Assembly: GCA_004764695.1 (NCBI GenBank)
Contig: SMSO01000035.1
Location: 3,105,040 to 3,169,039, forward strand
DNA length: 64,000 nucleotides
Direction of reading: 5' to 3'
Origin: Schizochytrium sp. TIO01
Lineage: Eukaryota > Sar > Bigyra > Thraustochytrida > Thraustochytriidae
Positions 33,518 through 43,400 of the stretch are shown here, in pieces; the stretch's first letter is position 1; every line of letters begins with the position of its first letter. The notes beneath the pieces were generated by a model. The model ran no database searches. It saw only the letters and a program-made list of their open reading frames with translations, and was not told the origin of the DNA. A program made the position numbers and the translations under genes.

Positions 33518-34957
33518 GTGAGGGTCAGCGCCTCGCCTAGCAATACGGGCTTCTCATTCGGAGGTGCATCCAAGAAAGACGGTGTTCCATCTGGCCTTCC
33601 AGCCGGATCTCAGACAAGCTCTTCTGGCGGTTCGTTATTTGGAGGAACACCATCTAGCGCTTCCAGTGGCGGGTTATTTGGAGAAACATCATCTAGCTCT
33701 TCCGGTGGCGGGTTATTTGGAGGAACATCATCTAGCTCTTCAGGCGGTTCGTTATTTGGAGGAACACCATCTAGCGCTTCCAGTGGCGGATTATTTGGAG
33801 GAACATCATCTAGCTCTTCCAGTGGCGGGTTATTTGGAGGAACATCATCTAGCTCTTCCGGTGGCGGGTTATTTGGAGGAACATCATCTAGCTCTTCAGG
33901 CGGTTCGTTATTTGGAGGAACACCATCTAGCGCTTCCAGTGGCGGATTATTTGGAGGAACATCATCTAGCGCTTCCAGTGGCGGATTATTTGGAGGAACA
34001 CCATCTAGCTCTTCCAGTGGCGGGTTATTTGGAGGAACATCATCTAGCTCTTCCGGTGGCGGGTTATTTGGAGGAACATCATCTAGCTCTTCAGGCGGTT
34101 TGTTATTTGGAGGAACACCATCTAGCGCTTCCAGTGGCGGATTATTTGGAGGAACATCATCTAGCTCTTCCAGTGGCGGGTTATTTGGAGGAACATCATC
34201 TAGCTCTTCCGGTGGCGGGTTATTTGGAGGAACATCATCTAGCTCTTCAGGCGGTTCGTTATTTGGAGGAACACCATCTGGCCCGCCAGGTTCCATCTTT
34301 GTGTTTGGAGAATGTCAACCTAACACTGCAGGTAACATATTCGGAGGAACCCCAGGTAACATCTTTGTGTTTGCAGGACATCCACCTAGCACTTCAGGTA
34401 GCTTATTCGGAGGGTCTCCACCAAGTACTCGAGGTAACATCTTTGTGTATGGAGGACCTCCACCTGGTACTTCAGGTGGCATGTTTGTAGGACCTTCCTT
34501 TCAGAATTCAGGCGGTTTATTTGAGAGATCCGGTTTTAGGAATGCCGTCTTAGAGCAGAGAATCACTCGTTTAGAGGGCCAAGTGACACTCTTGCAAAAT
34601 CAAATCGAAAGCCTTCGAAATTTTGCCGAAGAGCTTATTCCAGACAAAGCCAACGCTGGTATGTCCCGAGATCAAGAAAAGTCCTCAGCAGAGGAGGAGA
34701 GTAGTCCTATAACTTGTCCCGTCTGCCTCGATGAGAACCTGGCCCCAGAGATTTTATTGCTACAGCCTTGCCAGCACATCTTGTGTAATGCGTGTCATAA
34801 GAAGCTATTTGTTAAGGAATGTCCATTATGCCGAGGCCCTATTGAATCCACTCATGTACCTTCAATACTACTTCATACGGAACAAGATTATCAACATTAC
34901 AAGGAAAGCAGAACAAGGAGAGTGCCTTACAGAGATCGGAGAAGGAGAAGAGTCTAA
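33518..34957 (+). CDS. GLFG-repeat, coiled-coil, RING-finger protein
   Basis: 479 codons are open, but the first codon is GTG and there is no convincing ATG. The true start may lie in the damaged 5' region, or the gene may be dead. Residues 39-259 are seventeen 13-residue repeats of the type GLFGGTSSSSSGG, the GLFG cohesive motif of nucleoporins. Residues 260-340 are Gly/Pro-rich with FVFG and IFGG. Residues ~344-375 form a coiled coil (LEQRITRLEG...). A C3HC4 RING finger follows, with ligands Cys400, 403, 418, His420, Cys423, 426, 435 and 438 all present. The C-terminus is very basic. An E3 ubiquitin ligase whose FG domain could form condensates or bind nuclear transport receptors is inferred. 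The coiled coil and RING match the 37229 protein closely, while the repeat type differs. Confidence 0.7.
   Translation: MRVSASPSNTGFSFGGASKKDGVPSGLPAGSQTSSSGGSLFGGTPSSASSGGLFGETSSSSSGGGLFGGTSSSSSGGSLFGGTPSSASSGGLFGGTSSSSSSGGLFGGTSSSSSGGGLFGGTSSSSSGGSLFGGTPSSASSGGLFGGTSSSASSGGLFGGTPSSSSSGGLFGGTSSSSSGGGLFGGTSSSSSGGLLFGGTPSSASSGGLFGGTSSSSSSGGLFGGTSSSSSGGGLFGGTSSSSSGGSLFGGTPSGPPGSIFVFGECQPNTAGNIFGGTPGNIFVFAGHPPSTSGSLFGGSPPSTRGNIFVYGGPPPGTSGGMFVGPSFQNSGGLFERSGFRNAVLEQRITRLEGQVTLLQNQIESLRNFAEELIPDKANAGMSRDQEKSSAEEESSPITCPVCLDENLAPEILLLQPCQHILCNACHKKLFVKECPLCRGPIESTHVPSILLHTEQDYQHYKESRTRRVPYRDRRRRRV
33632..34294 (+). repeat. Seventeen tandem 39-bp GLFG units
   Basis: Seventeen units of 39 bp (13 codons) run without a break, mostly in a higher-order pattern of four (one SLFGGTP unit followed by three GLFGG units, 156 bp). 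Two other frames are also open through the array because of its composition. Confidence 0.9.
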
Positions 34958-36040
34958 AATTTGCTTGCTACAACACTATTTCTCGAATTACGGCTATTGC
35001 ATATTTACTTGGGTTGAGATCATCTTATTGTGTTTTTGGTCCTCTTATACCTCAGAACCATTCTAAGTGACTACACATTCCATGAAGCAGCAACCAATGT
35101 AGCAGCCTTTACAAGTGTCCAAGAAATAACGCAATACTTCAGGCCAAAATCGTTCATGAAGTGACAAGTTTGACCAGCCCATGAGATGAACAATATCAAA
35201 GCTTGAGCGGTAACTAAGCTCAACTCAAGTTTGAATCTAACTAACCACAAACCAAAGATAACCTCTGAATACCCTCTGTGATTAAATTGCTATGCTTCAG
35301 TATTGCCTTTCCAGAATGCAGCATGACCTGAAAATCGATCAGGCTTTCTTTGTATATAAAGGAAGCATTAATGTGGTGAACTCTACAGCAAAAATAGCGG
35401 TACCATGAATTTTTGAAACGCTGATCTTAATATGGGTAGGTTTGAATCAGATTTCGAAACTTAGTGGTATTATAGCTACTACAATGCTTTCTTGCAAGCC
35501 TATTATATACATAATGGTTCAGCAAACGTTCGAGAGACTATCTTTTAAACACCCTTTGATTATTACCAGCAAGCCGCTGGTGTTAAAAGTTAAATGAAGT
35601 GCTAAACCCCCTGGATACCGTTTAAAACCCGAACTTGAGACAGTCTAAAGCGCCCCGAGCTATTCTTTGTCAAAAAATGAGGACCTTTTGCAGTGCTATT
35701 CAGTTTATCGCGATTTACTGCTCATGTACGATTTGAAAAATTGTCTCAAATATAAAATCAGCAATGCTACTAAATATCCCCCCTGTTTCGCAGAAGTCCA
35801 AATGCTGGAGTCACCAAATCAAGGAATAAATAACTCATTATTTTAAGTCTTTGATCTGAGTTTATCTCGTATGAATTTTTGGCTCTCTCCAATAGGTACA
35901 GTTTGGAAGAATTGTCGCAATACAGTAAGTAAAAGCTGCCTCTTACTTGACCCTGGTGACCGGATGACGCAAGCTTCATGGGGCAGAGCGCCAGATTTGT
36001 AACATCATTATTAGTGCAACAATTCTTGATGTTGTCTTTT

Positions 36041-36233
36041 AGAAAACATGTTCACGAAGCTGATATGCTTGATGAGATGACAAAAGCTATGCTGCAAACG
36101 TAATTCGGCTGCTTTTCGGTTGATCTCGTCATGTCTACCCAAACTAATGGCCAACCTACCGGCCTCACCGTAGCAATGAATGTTCGCGTTGCATTGTAAC
36201 AATGTCTTTAGATAGAAAGTCCATTCGAGGAAG
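36041..36233 (-). pseudogene. Ankyrin-repeat-like gene relic
   Basis: On the minus strand an open stretch reads LKTLLQCNANIH, then CYGEAGRLAISLGRHDEI, the layout of ankyrin repeats (NANIH turn, RLA..LGRHDEI helices). It continues with about 25 more residues and has no proper start or end. A second copy of the last 46 residues is at 56348-56483. Of five base differences between copies four are synonymous, so both derive from coding DNA. No intact parent gene is in the window. Confidence 0.5.
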
Positions 36234-36649
36234 AATAATTAGCTCATCATAAACAAACCAAACGCTCGATTGTCTGTTCTTTTTCCCTTGGCATGAAGTT
36301 TCGTGGTATGGTGTCACATTGTCCTGAGTGATTGAAATAGTGAAAGCGCGTATTAGAAAATTTAAATGCATGATATTCATGAAGCATTGTTCATTTTTAT
36401 TAATGGAAACTGAACTTAGTCAATTTCTATACACAACCGTTCCCTAGTGCTCAATGTTCTTCAAGTAACCATTGAGTAAGTCTATCTCTATTAGACCCTA
36501 GCCAACCCATCATTGGGCTCAAACTGTGTGTCTGTCTCTATTATCTTTATTACAACCAATTAAAATGTCAGCACAAGTGAGTTTCGCCAATCTATCCATT
36601 ACCTTACATCACACGTGGGCGCATTCTAGGATTACTCTGGTGTATTCTC

Positions 36650-36670
36650 AGAGCGCTCTCAGAAATTGAT
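36650..36670 (+). promoter_or_regulatory. Conserved upstream motif, copy 3
   Basis: The palindrome AGAGCGCTCT plus CAGAAATTGAT lies 579 bp before the ATG at 37229. It is outside duplication unit A (which begins at 37007), so the second FG-RING copy at 48164 does not have it. Confidence 0.6.
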
Positions 36671-37228
36671 ACCATATTGGGCATAGAAAAGTCAATTTTG
36701 TGCCCACCTTAAATATCTTTTTCCTCCTGTTCATATGTTTTACATTAATTGAGAAACAATACGTGCAAGGAATTCTTTATTTCAGGATTAAGGTGTTATA
36801 CAGTAATAGGATATTCGTGAAGCAGTTTCGGAGGCACAAACACCCAAGCCCTGTAGCAGATCCACAGACAAGAAGGGTCTCGAACTGAAGGTTGCAGAAG
36901 CAGAGGGTTCAGCCTGAAGTATTAATCACAGTCTTTGTCTTTTAGGTAAAGAAATCGGCAGGGGAGGACATTATATATAGGAATTCATTTCAGCGTTAAA
37001 AAAGAAAATTTGGTGTGGGTCTGTCTGGCCAAGGGAGGCCGTAGGTGAAGCTTCAACTCGAGAGCTAAGGATATACAGTACCTGTAAACCTGTTTCAGAC
37101 TCACCTGGCTCGCCAGCGTGGTACCTCATACAATAAATTATAGGGGCAGTACTTTGATGCAATAGGCACTTGAACGTCTGTGCGCAGAGACAAGGTGGGA
37201 GCTTGACTAGTGGAATTAGGGCGATAAG

Positions 37229-40063
37229 ATGACAGCCTTAAATATTCATTCTTCTTTACAGAAACTCGTGACCAAACCAGGTTCATTTCCACGTCCACCG
37301 ACTCGAAGAGGTTTTAGACTTTGGCCTCTCCTTTTAAGTTTATTGCTTCTCAAGGCCTGCGCTCTGGGTGGTTGGTATTTCGGCACTGATTACATCTTTA
37401 TTGAAAAACGATTCTGGGTTTACTTCAACTTAATATGGGCAACTTTAGTATGTGCATATAAAATGGGTTTATTGCCCTCTGGGGAACCATTCCATGTTGT
37501 GACACGTACTGGCCGTACGCCTGCACTGTGCCTCGAGGTAGATATGGTTAGTGAACAAAATGAACCAAACATAACTTCAAGCTCGAGAAGGATATCGCTG
37601 CAGATTTGTGCTTCTTTACAGAAATTTGCAACTAGTCCAACTTCGTTTCCAGGTTCTCAACCTAGCTTTGTCGAACAATCCAATGTTGCAACATATAACG
37701 TTGGTCGCACGCCTGTTTCTTGTCTCGAGGATGAAAGTTCAACACATGCTACAGACGTTATTGGAGTACAGGATCAATCAAATAGAATTTCAAGCTCTAG
37801 AGGAATATCGCTGCAGATTTGTGCTTCTTTACAGAAATTTACCACTAGCCCAACTTCGTTTCCAGGTTCTCAACCTAGCTTTCTCGAACCATCCAATGTT
37901 GCAACATATAACACTGGTCGTACGCCTGCTCCTTATCTCGAGGATGAAGGTTCAACATATGTCATAGACGAATTTGGAGTACAGAACGAACCAAACATAA
38001 CTTCAAGCTCGAGAAGGATATCGTTTCAGATTTGGGCTTCTTTACAGAAATTCAAAACTACACCAACTTCATTTCCAGGTTCTCAACCTAACTTCGTCGC
38101 CCAACTCAATGTTGCAACATGTAACGTTGGTCGCACGCCTGTTTCTTGTCTCGAGGATGAAAGTTCAACACATGCCATAGAGGTTATTGGAGTACAGGAT
38201 CAGCCAAATAGAATTTCAAGCTCTAGAGGAATATCGCTGCAGATTTGTGCTTCTTTAGAGAAATTTACAACTAGCCCAACTTCGTTTCCAGGTTCTCAAC
38301 CTAGCTTTCTCGAACCATCCAATGTTGCAACATATAACACTAGTCGCACCCCTGCTCCTTGTCTTGAGGAGCGAAGTTCAACACACGGCATAGAAGTAAT
38401 TGGATTACAGAACGAACCAAACATAACTTCAAGCTCGAGAAGGATATTGCTCCAGATTTGTGCTTCTTTACAGAAATTTGCAACTAGTCCAACTTCGTTT
38501 CCAGGTTCTCAACCTAGCTTCGTCGACCAACTCAATGTTGCAACATATAACGTTGGTCGCACGCCTGCTTCTTGTCTCGAGGATGAAAGTTCAACACATG
38601 CCATAGAGGTTATTGGAGTACAGGATCAACCAAATAGAATTTCAGGCTCTAGAGGAATATCGCTGCAGATTTGTGCTTCTTTAGAGAAATTTACAACTAG
38701 CCCAACTTCGTTTCCACAGTCTCAACCTATTCCCAAGAAAGAGTCGATTGGTATATCAAGAACCTTCACAGGTAACCCGTCTTGTCAGTCTGGACCTGCG
38801 TTTACATTCATGTTTCAAACTGAGTCATTTACATCAACAGCTATATTCGTGACATCTGGCCCCTCATTTGCACCTTTGTCAGAGACTGGTGCATTAGGGG
38901 CTTCTGCTAAGCCGGTCACACCGCAATTTGAAGCCTCATCATTTCGATTTGGAGCCTCGTCAGAGACTGGCGCATCGGGGGCTTCTGCTAAGCCGGTCAC
39001 ACCGCAATTTGAAGCCTCGTCATTTCGATTTGGAGCCTCATCAGAGACTGGCGCATCGAGTGCTTCTGCTAAGCCGGGAACAACGCAATTTGAAGCCTCA
39101 TCATTTCGATTTGGAGCCTCATCAGAGACTGGCGCATCGGGGGCTTCTGCTAAGCCGGTCACACCGCAATTTGAAGCCTCGTCATTTCGATTTGGAGCCT
39201 CATCAGAGACTGGCGCATCGAGTGCTTCTGCTAAACCGGTCACACCGCAATTTGAAGCCTCATCATTTCGATTTGGAGCCTCAACTGAGACTGGCGCATC
39301 GGGTGCTTCTGCTAAGCCGGTAACACCAGAACCCGGAGCTTCATCCGAGACTGAAATAACTCCATCTGGTTTGTCTGGCTTCGCATTTGGATCCACGTCA
39401 TCTAGGAATGGAGGTTTAGAGAAGAGGATCATTCACCTAGAGAACCTAGCAGAGCACTTGCAAAAACAAATTGAAAGCCTTCGGGGTTTCGCGGGGCAGC
39501 TCATTCCAGATGATGCATCAACAACAGCTCAAGTTAGAGAGCCCGCATCTTTATCTAAGCGGTCAGCACCCTTGTTTGAACCTTTATTCGAGACTGATGC
39601 AGGTTCAACTGGAACATCTAGATTCACACATGGATCCAGGTCATCTAGAAATGATGAATTGGACCAGAGAATCATTTTCCTAGAGGACTTAGTAGTGCAA
39701 CTGCAAAAACAAATAGAGAGCCTTGAAAGTTTTGCGGGGCAGCTAATTCCAGACATTGATGGCGGCTGCTTACTTCAATGTCAAGATATTAAGCAATCCG
39801 CAGCAGAAAACTCCGATGAGCTTGTACTTTGTCCTGTTTGCCTTGAGGAGGACCCTGTGGTGGGCATTATATTGATACAGCCCTGCCAACACATATTATG
39901 TAATACGTGCCTTGAGAAGGAATTCACTCAAGGATGCCCGTTGTGCCGAGGCCCTATTGAATCCAAACATGTACCTTCAAGGCAGCTTCATACTGAACAA
40001 GAGTATCAGGACTACAAAAGGGATAGAAAATCAGCAGCGGAGTTAGAATATGATGGACGATAA
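37229..40063 (+). CDS. Membrane-anchored FRFG-repeat, coiled-coil, RING-finger protein (unit A, intact)
   Basis: 944 residues from the ATG at 37229. There are two hydrophobic helices near the N-terminus (about 31-50 and 62-80). Six 71-residue repeats follow (LQICASLQKF...TSFPGSQP...), in two alternating types. Next come five 27-residue repeats with the FRFG motif, then FAFG, and two coiled coils (LEKRIIHLENL... and LDQRIIFLEDL...). The C3HC4 RING has ligands Cys868, 871, 886, His888, Cys891, 894, 903 and 906. A short charged tail ends the protein. All zinc ligands are present, so E3 ubiquitin ligase activity is likely; the target is unknown. The helices suggest anchoring to an internal membrane or nuclear envelope with FG and RING parts in the cytosol (inference). 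The gene converges on the giant gene 348 bp away. Confidence 0.85.
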   Translation: MTALNIHSSLQKLVTKPGSFPRPPTRRGFRLWPLLLSLLLLKACALGGWYFGTDYIFIEKRFWVYFNLIWATLVCAYKMGLLPSGEPFHVVTRTGRTPALCLEVDMVSEQNEPNITSSSRRISLQICASLQKFATSPTSFPGSQPSFVEQSNVATYNVGRTPVSCLEDESSTHATDVIGVQDQSNRISSSRGISLQICASLQKFTTSPTSFPGSQPSFLEPSNVATYNTGRTPAPYLEDEGSTYVIDEFGVQNEPNITSSSRRISFQIWASLQKFKTTPTSFPGSQPNFVAQLNVATCNVGRTPVSCLEDESSTHAIEVIGVQDQPNRISSSRGISLQICASLEKFTTSPTSFPGSQPSFLEPSNVATYNTSRTPAPCLEERSSTHGIEVIGLQNEPNITSSSRRILLQICASLQKFATSPTSFPGSQPSFVDQLNVATYNVGRTPASCLEDESSTHAIEVIGVQDQPNRISGSRGISLQICASLEKFTTSPTSFPQSQPIPKKESIGISRTFTGNPSCQSGPAFTFMFQTESFTSTAIFVTSGPSFAPLSETGALGASAKPVTPQFEASSFRFGASSETGASGASAKPVTPQFEASSFRFGASSETGASSASAKPGTTQFEASSFRFGASSETGASGASAKPVTPQFEASSFRFGASSETGASSASAKPVTPQFEASSFRFGASTETGASGASAKPVTPEPGASSETEITPSGLSGFAFGSTSSRNGGLEKRIIHLENLAEHLQKQIESLRGFAGQLIPDDASTTAQVREPASLSKRSAPLFEPLFETDAGSTGTSRFTHGSRSSRNDELDQRIIFLEDLVVQLQKQIESLESFAGQLIPDIDGGCLLQCQDIKQSAAENSDELVLCPVCLEEDPVVGIILIQPCQHILCNTCLEKEFTQGCPLCRGPIESKHVPSRQLHTEQEYQDYKRDRKSAAELEYDGR
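37592..38725 (+). repeat. Six 213-bp repeats inside the unit A RING gene
   Basis: The landmark ATATCGCTGCAGATT (with small changes) recurs at 37592, 37805, 38018, 38231, 38444 and 38657, an exact 213-bp period. Odd and even copies differ slightly, giving a 426-bp higher-order unit. Unit B keeps only about two of these. Confidence 0.9.
38942..39346 (+). repeat. Five 81-bp FRFG repeats inside the unit A RING gene
   Basis: TTTCGATTTGGAGCC recurs every 81 bp at 38942, 39023, 39104, 39185 and 39266, each encoding SSFRFGAS...GASAKP. Unit B has two. Confidence 0.9.
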
Positions 40064-40411
40064 TAAGAATTTATTTGATTTTACTGTTGCCTCACAAAAT
40101 AACTATTTAGTTGATTTACTCGATTCGGAGCCAGCTCGTTGTTTGTTTTCCCAGTTTCATCTTTCACGAAGTCGGCACTAACAAAGTATTTGAATAAACT
40201 ATTTCTATATATTCTAAACCCTGGAGAAGTAACTTCGCTGCAGCTGGTTTCGACAATTTTATGTTTTACCATGGTAGTTGAAGCTCAAACTTTGGTAGCT
40301 ATTGAAGATGATATATCAAAAAATCTGAGAGCTATACTAATTTGTCGTACTCAAACATGCCAATAAGTTTTGACACGTTTCATTAATTGCAAACAACCTT
40401 GCACTGAGATA

Positions 40412-43400
40412 CTACTTGGGTTCTGCATCACTAGGGAGAGTATCGGAGTGCCGAACTCGGGACGGCTTGGAGAAACGGGATTCATTTTCTGTTATCAAAT
40501 TAGGACTTCGCGTAGAGTCAACCATTGACCTACATAGATCCGTACTTTCTTTGGTATCTTCTTTTCTTGAGTCTCGGGTGCCAAGAATTTCGGCGTGTGC
40601 AACCAAAGACGCTTGATCCAAATCACTCTCGGACTTTATACGATGGTGATACCTTTTTAAATACAAAGCAACACCAATGCCTGCGACACAAAAAGCTCCG
40701 GCTGCTTGAGCTGCATGAATTATCGCAGATGTAGCCTTCCCCCCCCCTTCTGCGCTCGAAGAACCATTACTTGTATTTGACATGGCATTCGGTGTCTCTT
40801 CTTCGCCATCGGGCGATGCAGTGTGATAAAATGTGGATGGAATAGTGTAACCGCCAATAGGAAGTAGCTGGTCCCGAGCTGAATTCACCATCTGAGCATG
40901 CTCCTTGGCAGTTGGTAAATTCCATGTTATTCCTTTGCTTCCATCATAATCAACTAAAACTGGTGCAATCATCTCCAAACCAATGTTATCGCTCTGTAGG
41001 CTCCGCGTGTTTTCAACAAGAATTGTATTTGCCAAATTACCTATTAGGTCCATAACCCCTGACATCACAATCCTTACTTTTGTATAGTTCCAAAGTGTAG
41101 CCTCATTAGCACTTTGAAGCGGCAAATGCACCGTCATTGTTGTAAGCAATGGCGTACAGGTAGTGATGGCTTGTAGCGACACACCTCGTTCTTCATCAGT
41201 AATAAAAGCCTCTAAATTTGTTGAGCTACAATCGATCTGTTCATCAAACTCGAATGATGCAATTGGGACCGTGCTAACAGCCCTTTTAACATTATATACC
41301 GGTGTCCATGTTGTTACAGACGGTCCTGTATAGTCCACAAGCCCAAGACGCTGCCCTGATCGTGTTGAACCTTGGACATACCCGTTCTTACTTCTACATT
41401 CAAGGCGTAACTCAAGCAAGTATTTCTCACTATCAATAAAACCTGATTCTTTGCCCGTTAATATTGCCTTATGACTGTCTGTATCGAGCTCTGAAACTTG
41501 AAACCAGTCCTCCATGATTAGTCCATTCTTGTACCTTGCTGCCCATACTGATGCTAGAGTACGAGTTGAAGAACTAGCGGTTCCAGATATCCCAATCACC
41601 TCGAGACTGGGTGTACCTGTAGATAGGTGCCAAGTCGATGTTGGGTCTGCTAACCCTCCCTGCCATTCTATTGATGGACATTGTGCCGCCCAACGAAGTC
41701 TGAATGGAATAGATTTGGCTATGTTCTTGTCACAAGCTGAGGCAACTGTGACGCTCACGGTAGAGGATTGCACCCGACTGTCCAGTCTTTCAAAGAAAAC
41801 GACAACCAAGTGTCTCGTACGACCTTGTACGGTCAACTCAAAGTCTTGATTGGACGTTGCTGACCCAATCCGGTAGGCGATACGCCCCGTAGTACTTGCT
41901 GCATCAACCGAAATAATCACGTTGAGTTCGTCGTCGCTTATAGGCTGCGAAGTGGTGTCGATAAAAAACGAAAACGATCCTTCATCTGTGTCCTTTGACA
42001 GCTCCTCTGCAGGTAGTTCGTCCACAGAGAGGGTGAAAGTCTCCCGTGCATCAGTCCCTACTATGTGTGGGCATCGTGTAATCCCCCCACATACAGAATA
42101 TATGTGAGACCCGGAATGCGGGGACTGAAAAATATCGAGACACACTTTATTCAAAACGTCATTGTTGATTAAGTAGGTAGTCCGAGTCACTTCAGCTTTT
42201 TTGTATTCATTGTCGCGATTTTCCGTTTTGTGCGTCTTCACTGTCGTCCATTTTGCTTTTGCTCCTGCTTGCAGAGTGCTACTCGCACTCACTTTCGCAC
42301 CCCATATAGAAAATGATGCAGATAACGTTGCCGAAATGGAAGCTCCAAATTCGTTGCTGTATTCACGGGTGTCATAGACAGAAGTAAAGTCCACAAGTTC
42401 CTTACTTTCGTAGCTACTTGTTTCCCCAAATTCTATTGCTCCACCTCCTAAGAACCAGTCGATTTGGGGAATTTCCATCAAATGGCGCATCTATCCCCAT
42501 GCCCATTAGGTCTAAGGGATAATTTCGTGCGGTTAAGAAATCATTATCCCAATGTTTTAAGAGGTTCAGCCATTTAAGGCGCCCAACTTGAGCTTGTGCC
42601 AAGAATTCTTGAGCATCGGACGACCCTTTGTGAAGTTCAATACTTTCCTCAATATCTTTCAAGTCCTTTTCACAATTTGCTCGGGAGTAGTAAACTAAAG
42701 AAGAAACAGCTTCTCCCCATAGAAGCGACGGTTCAGATCTTATTGTACAAGTGGAGGAGTCATACGTGAGGGTAATTGATTCAGTGAGATTTGCTGTGCT
42801 GCCCAAAAAGAGAACCATATCTCCAACTTCGCTTGTAGTCCTCAACTCAAAAGTTGTCTCGCGCAGTACTATAGAAGAAGTATCCTCCAAAGATTCAAGA
42901 GAGCTGCTGATTTGGGTGTCATCATGATTATATTCTATTGAGCTACCAATCCCAATATTGACGTTAACGAAAGGGAGCTTTGTACTTAATAACGCTGATA
43001 ATGATGTTTTCGATTGTATGGTTCGCGATTTACTGTTTTCCACTTCAAAATGCATTGTAGACTCCACGGAAAATGAACCTTTGAAACTTGCCCTTGCTGA
43101 AGGTGGTTCATCGGCTGTAGTTGACGTTACAGGCGGCGCATATAGGTAGTAAAGAGGAATGGCATCCTCACTCGGAAAAGAAACCACATCATCTGCGCGG
43201 AGTACTTTGCTTCCAATAACCAGCATCCTCATTTGTAATTGAAGACTTTCACTCATCGATGAAGCCCAATAGGCTTCATTAATGAGTTCCATGTTTACCA
43301 CACGAACAAAGTACGATAAATTTGAATGGAAATCACTATTGCTGCTTATTGGATTTTGCGGTTCGCTACTCACAACAGTTGGCCGAAAAACGGATTGATT

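Larger units (their letters stand above)
34958..37228. other. Intergenic region before the duplicated block
   Basis: 2.3 kb, AT-rich, no intact gene. It holds an ankyrin-like relic (36041-36233, minus), the third copy of the conserved motif (36650-36670) and a leader stretch at 36812-36870 sharing CACAAACACCCAA-type sequence with the 29356 gene. Homology between duplication units begins at 37007. Confidence 0.55.

Noticed and set aside
33564-34490. 308-codon alternative plus frame and a 228-codon minus frame in the GLFG array
   Set aside because: Both are by-products of the 39-bp repeat; only the GLFG frame leads into the coiled coil and RING.
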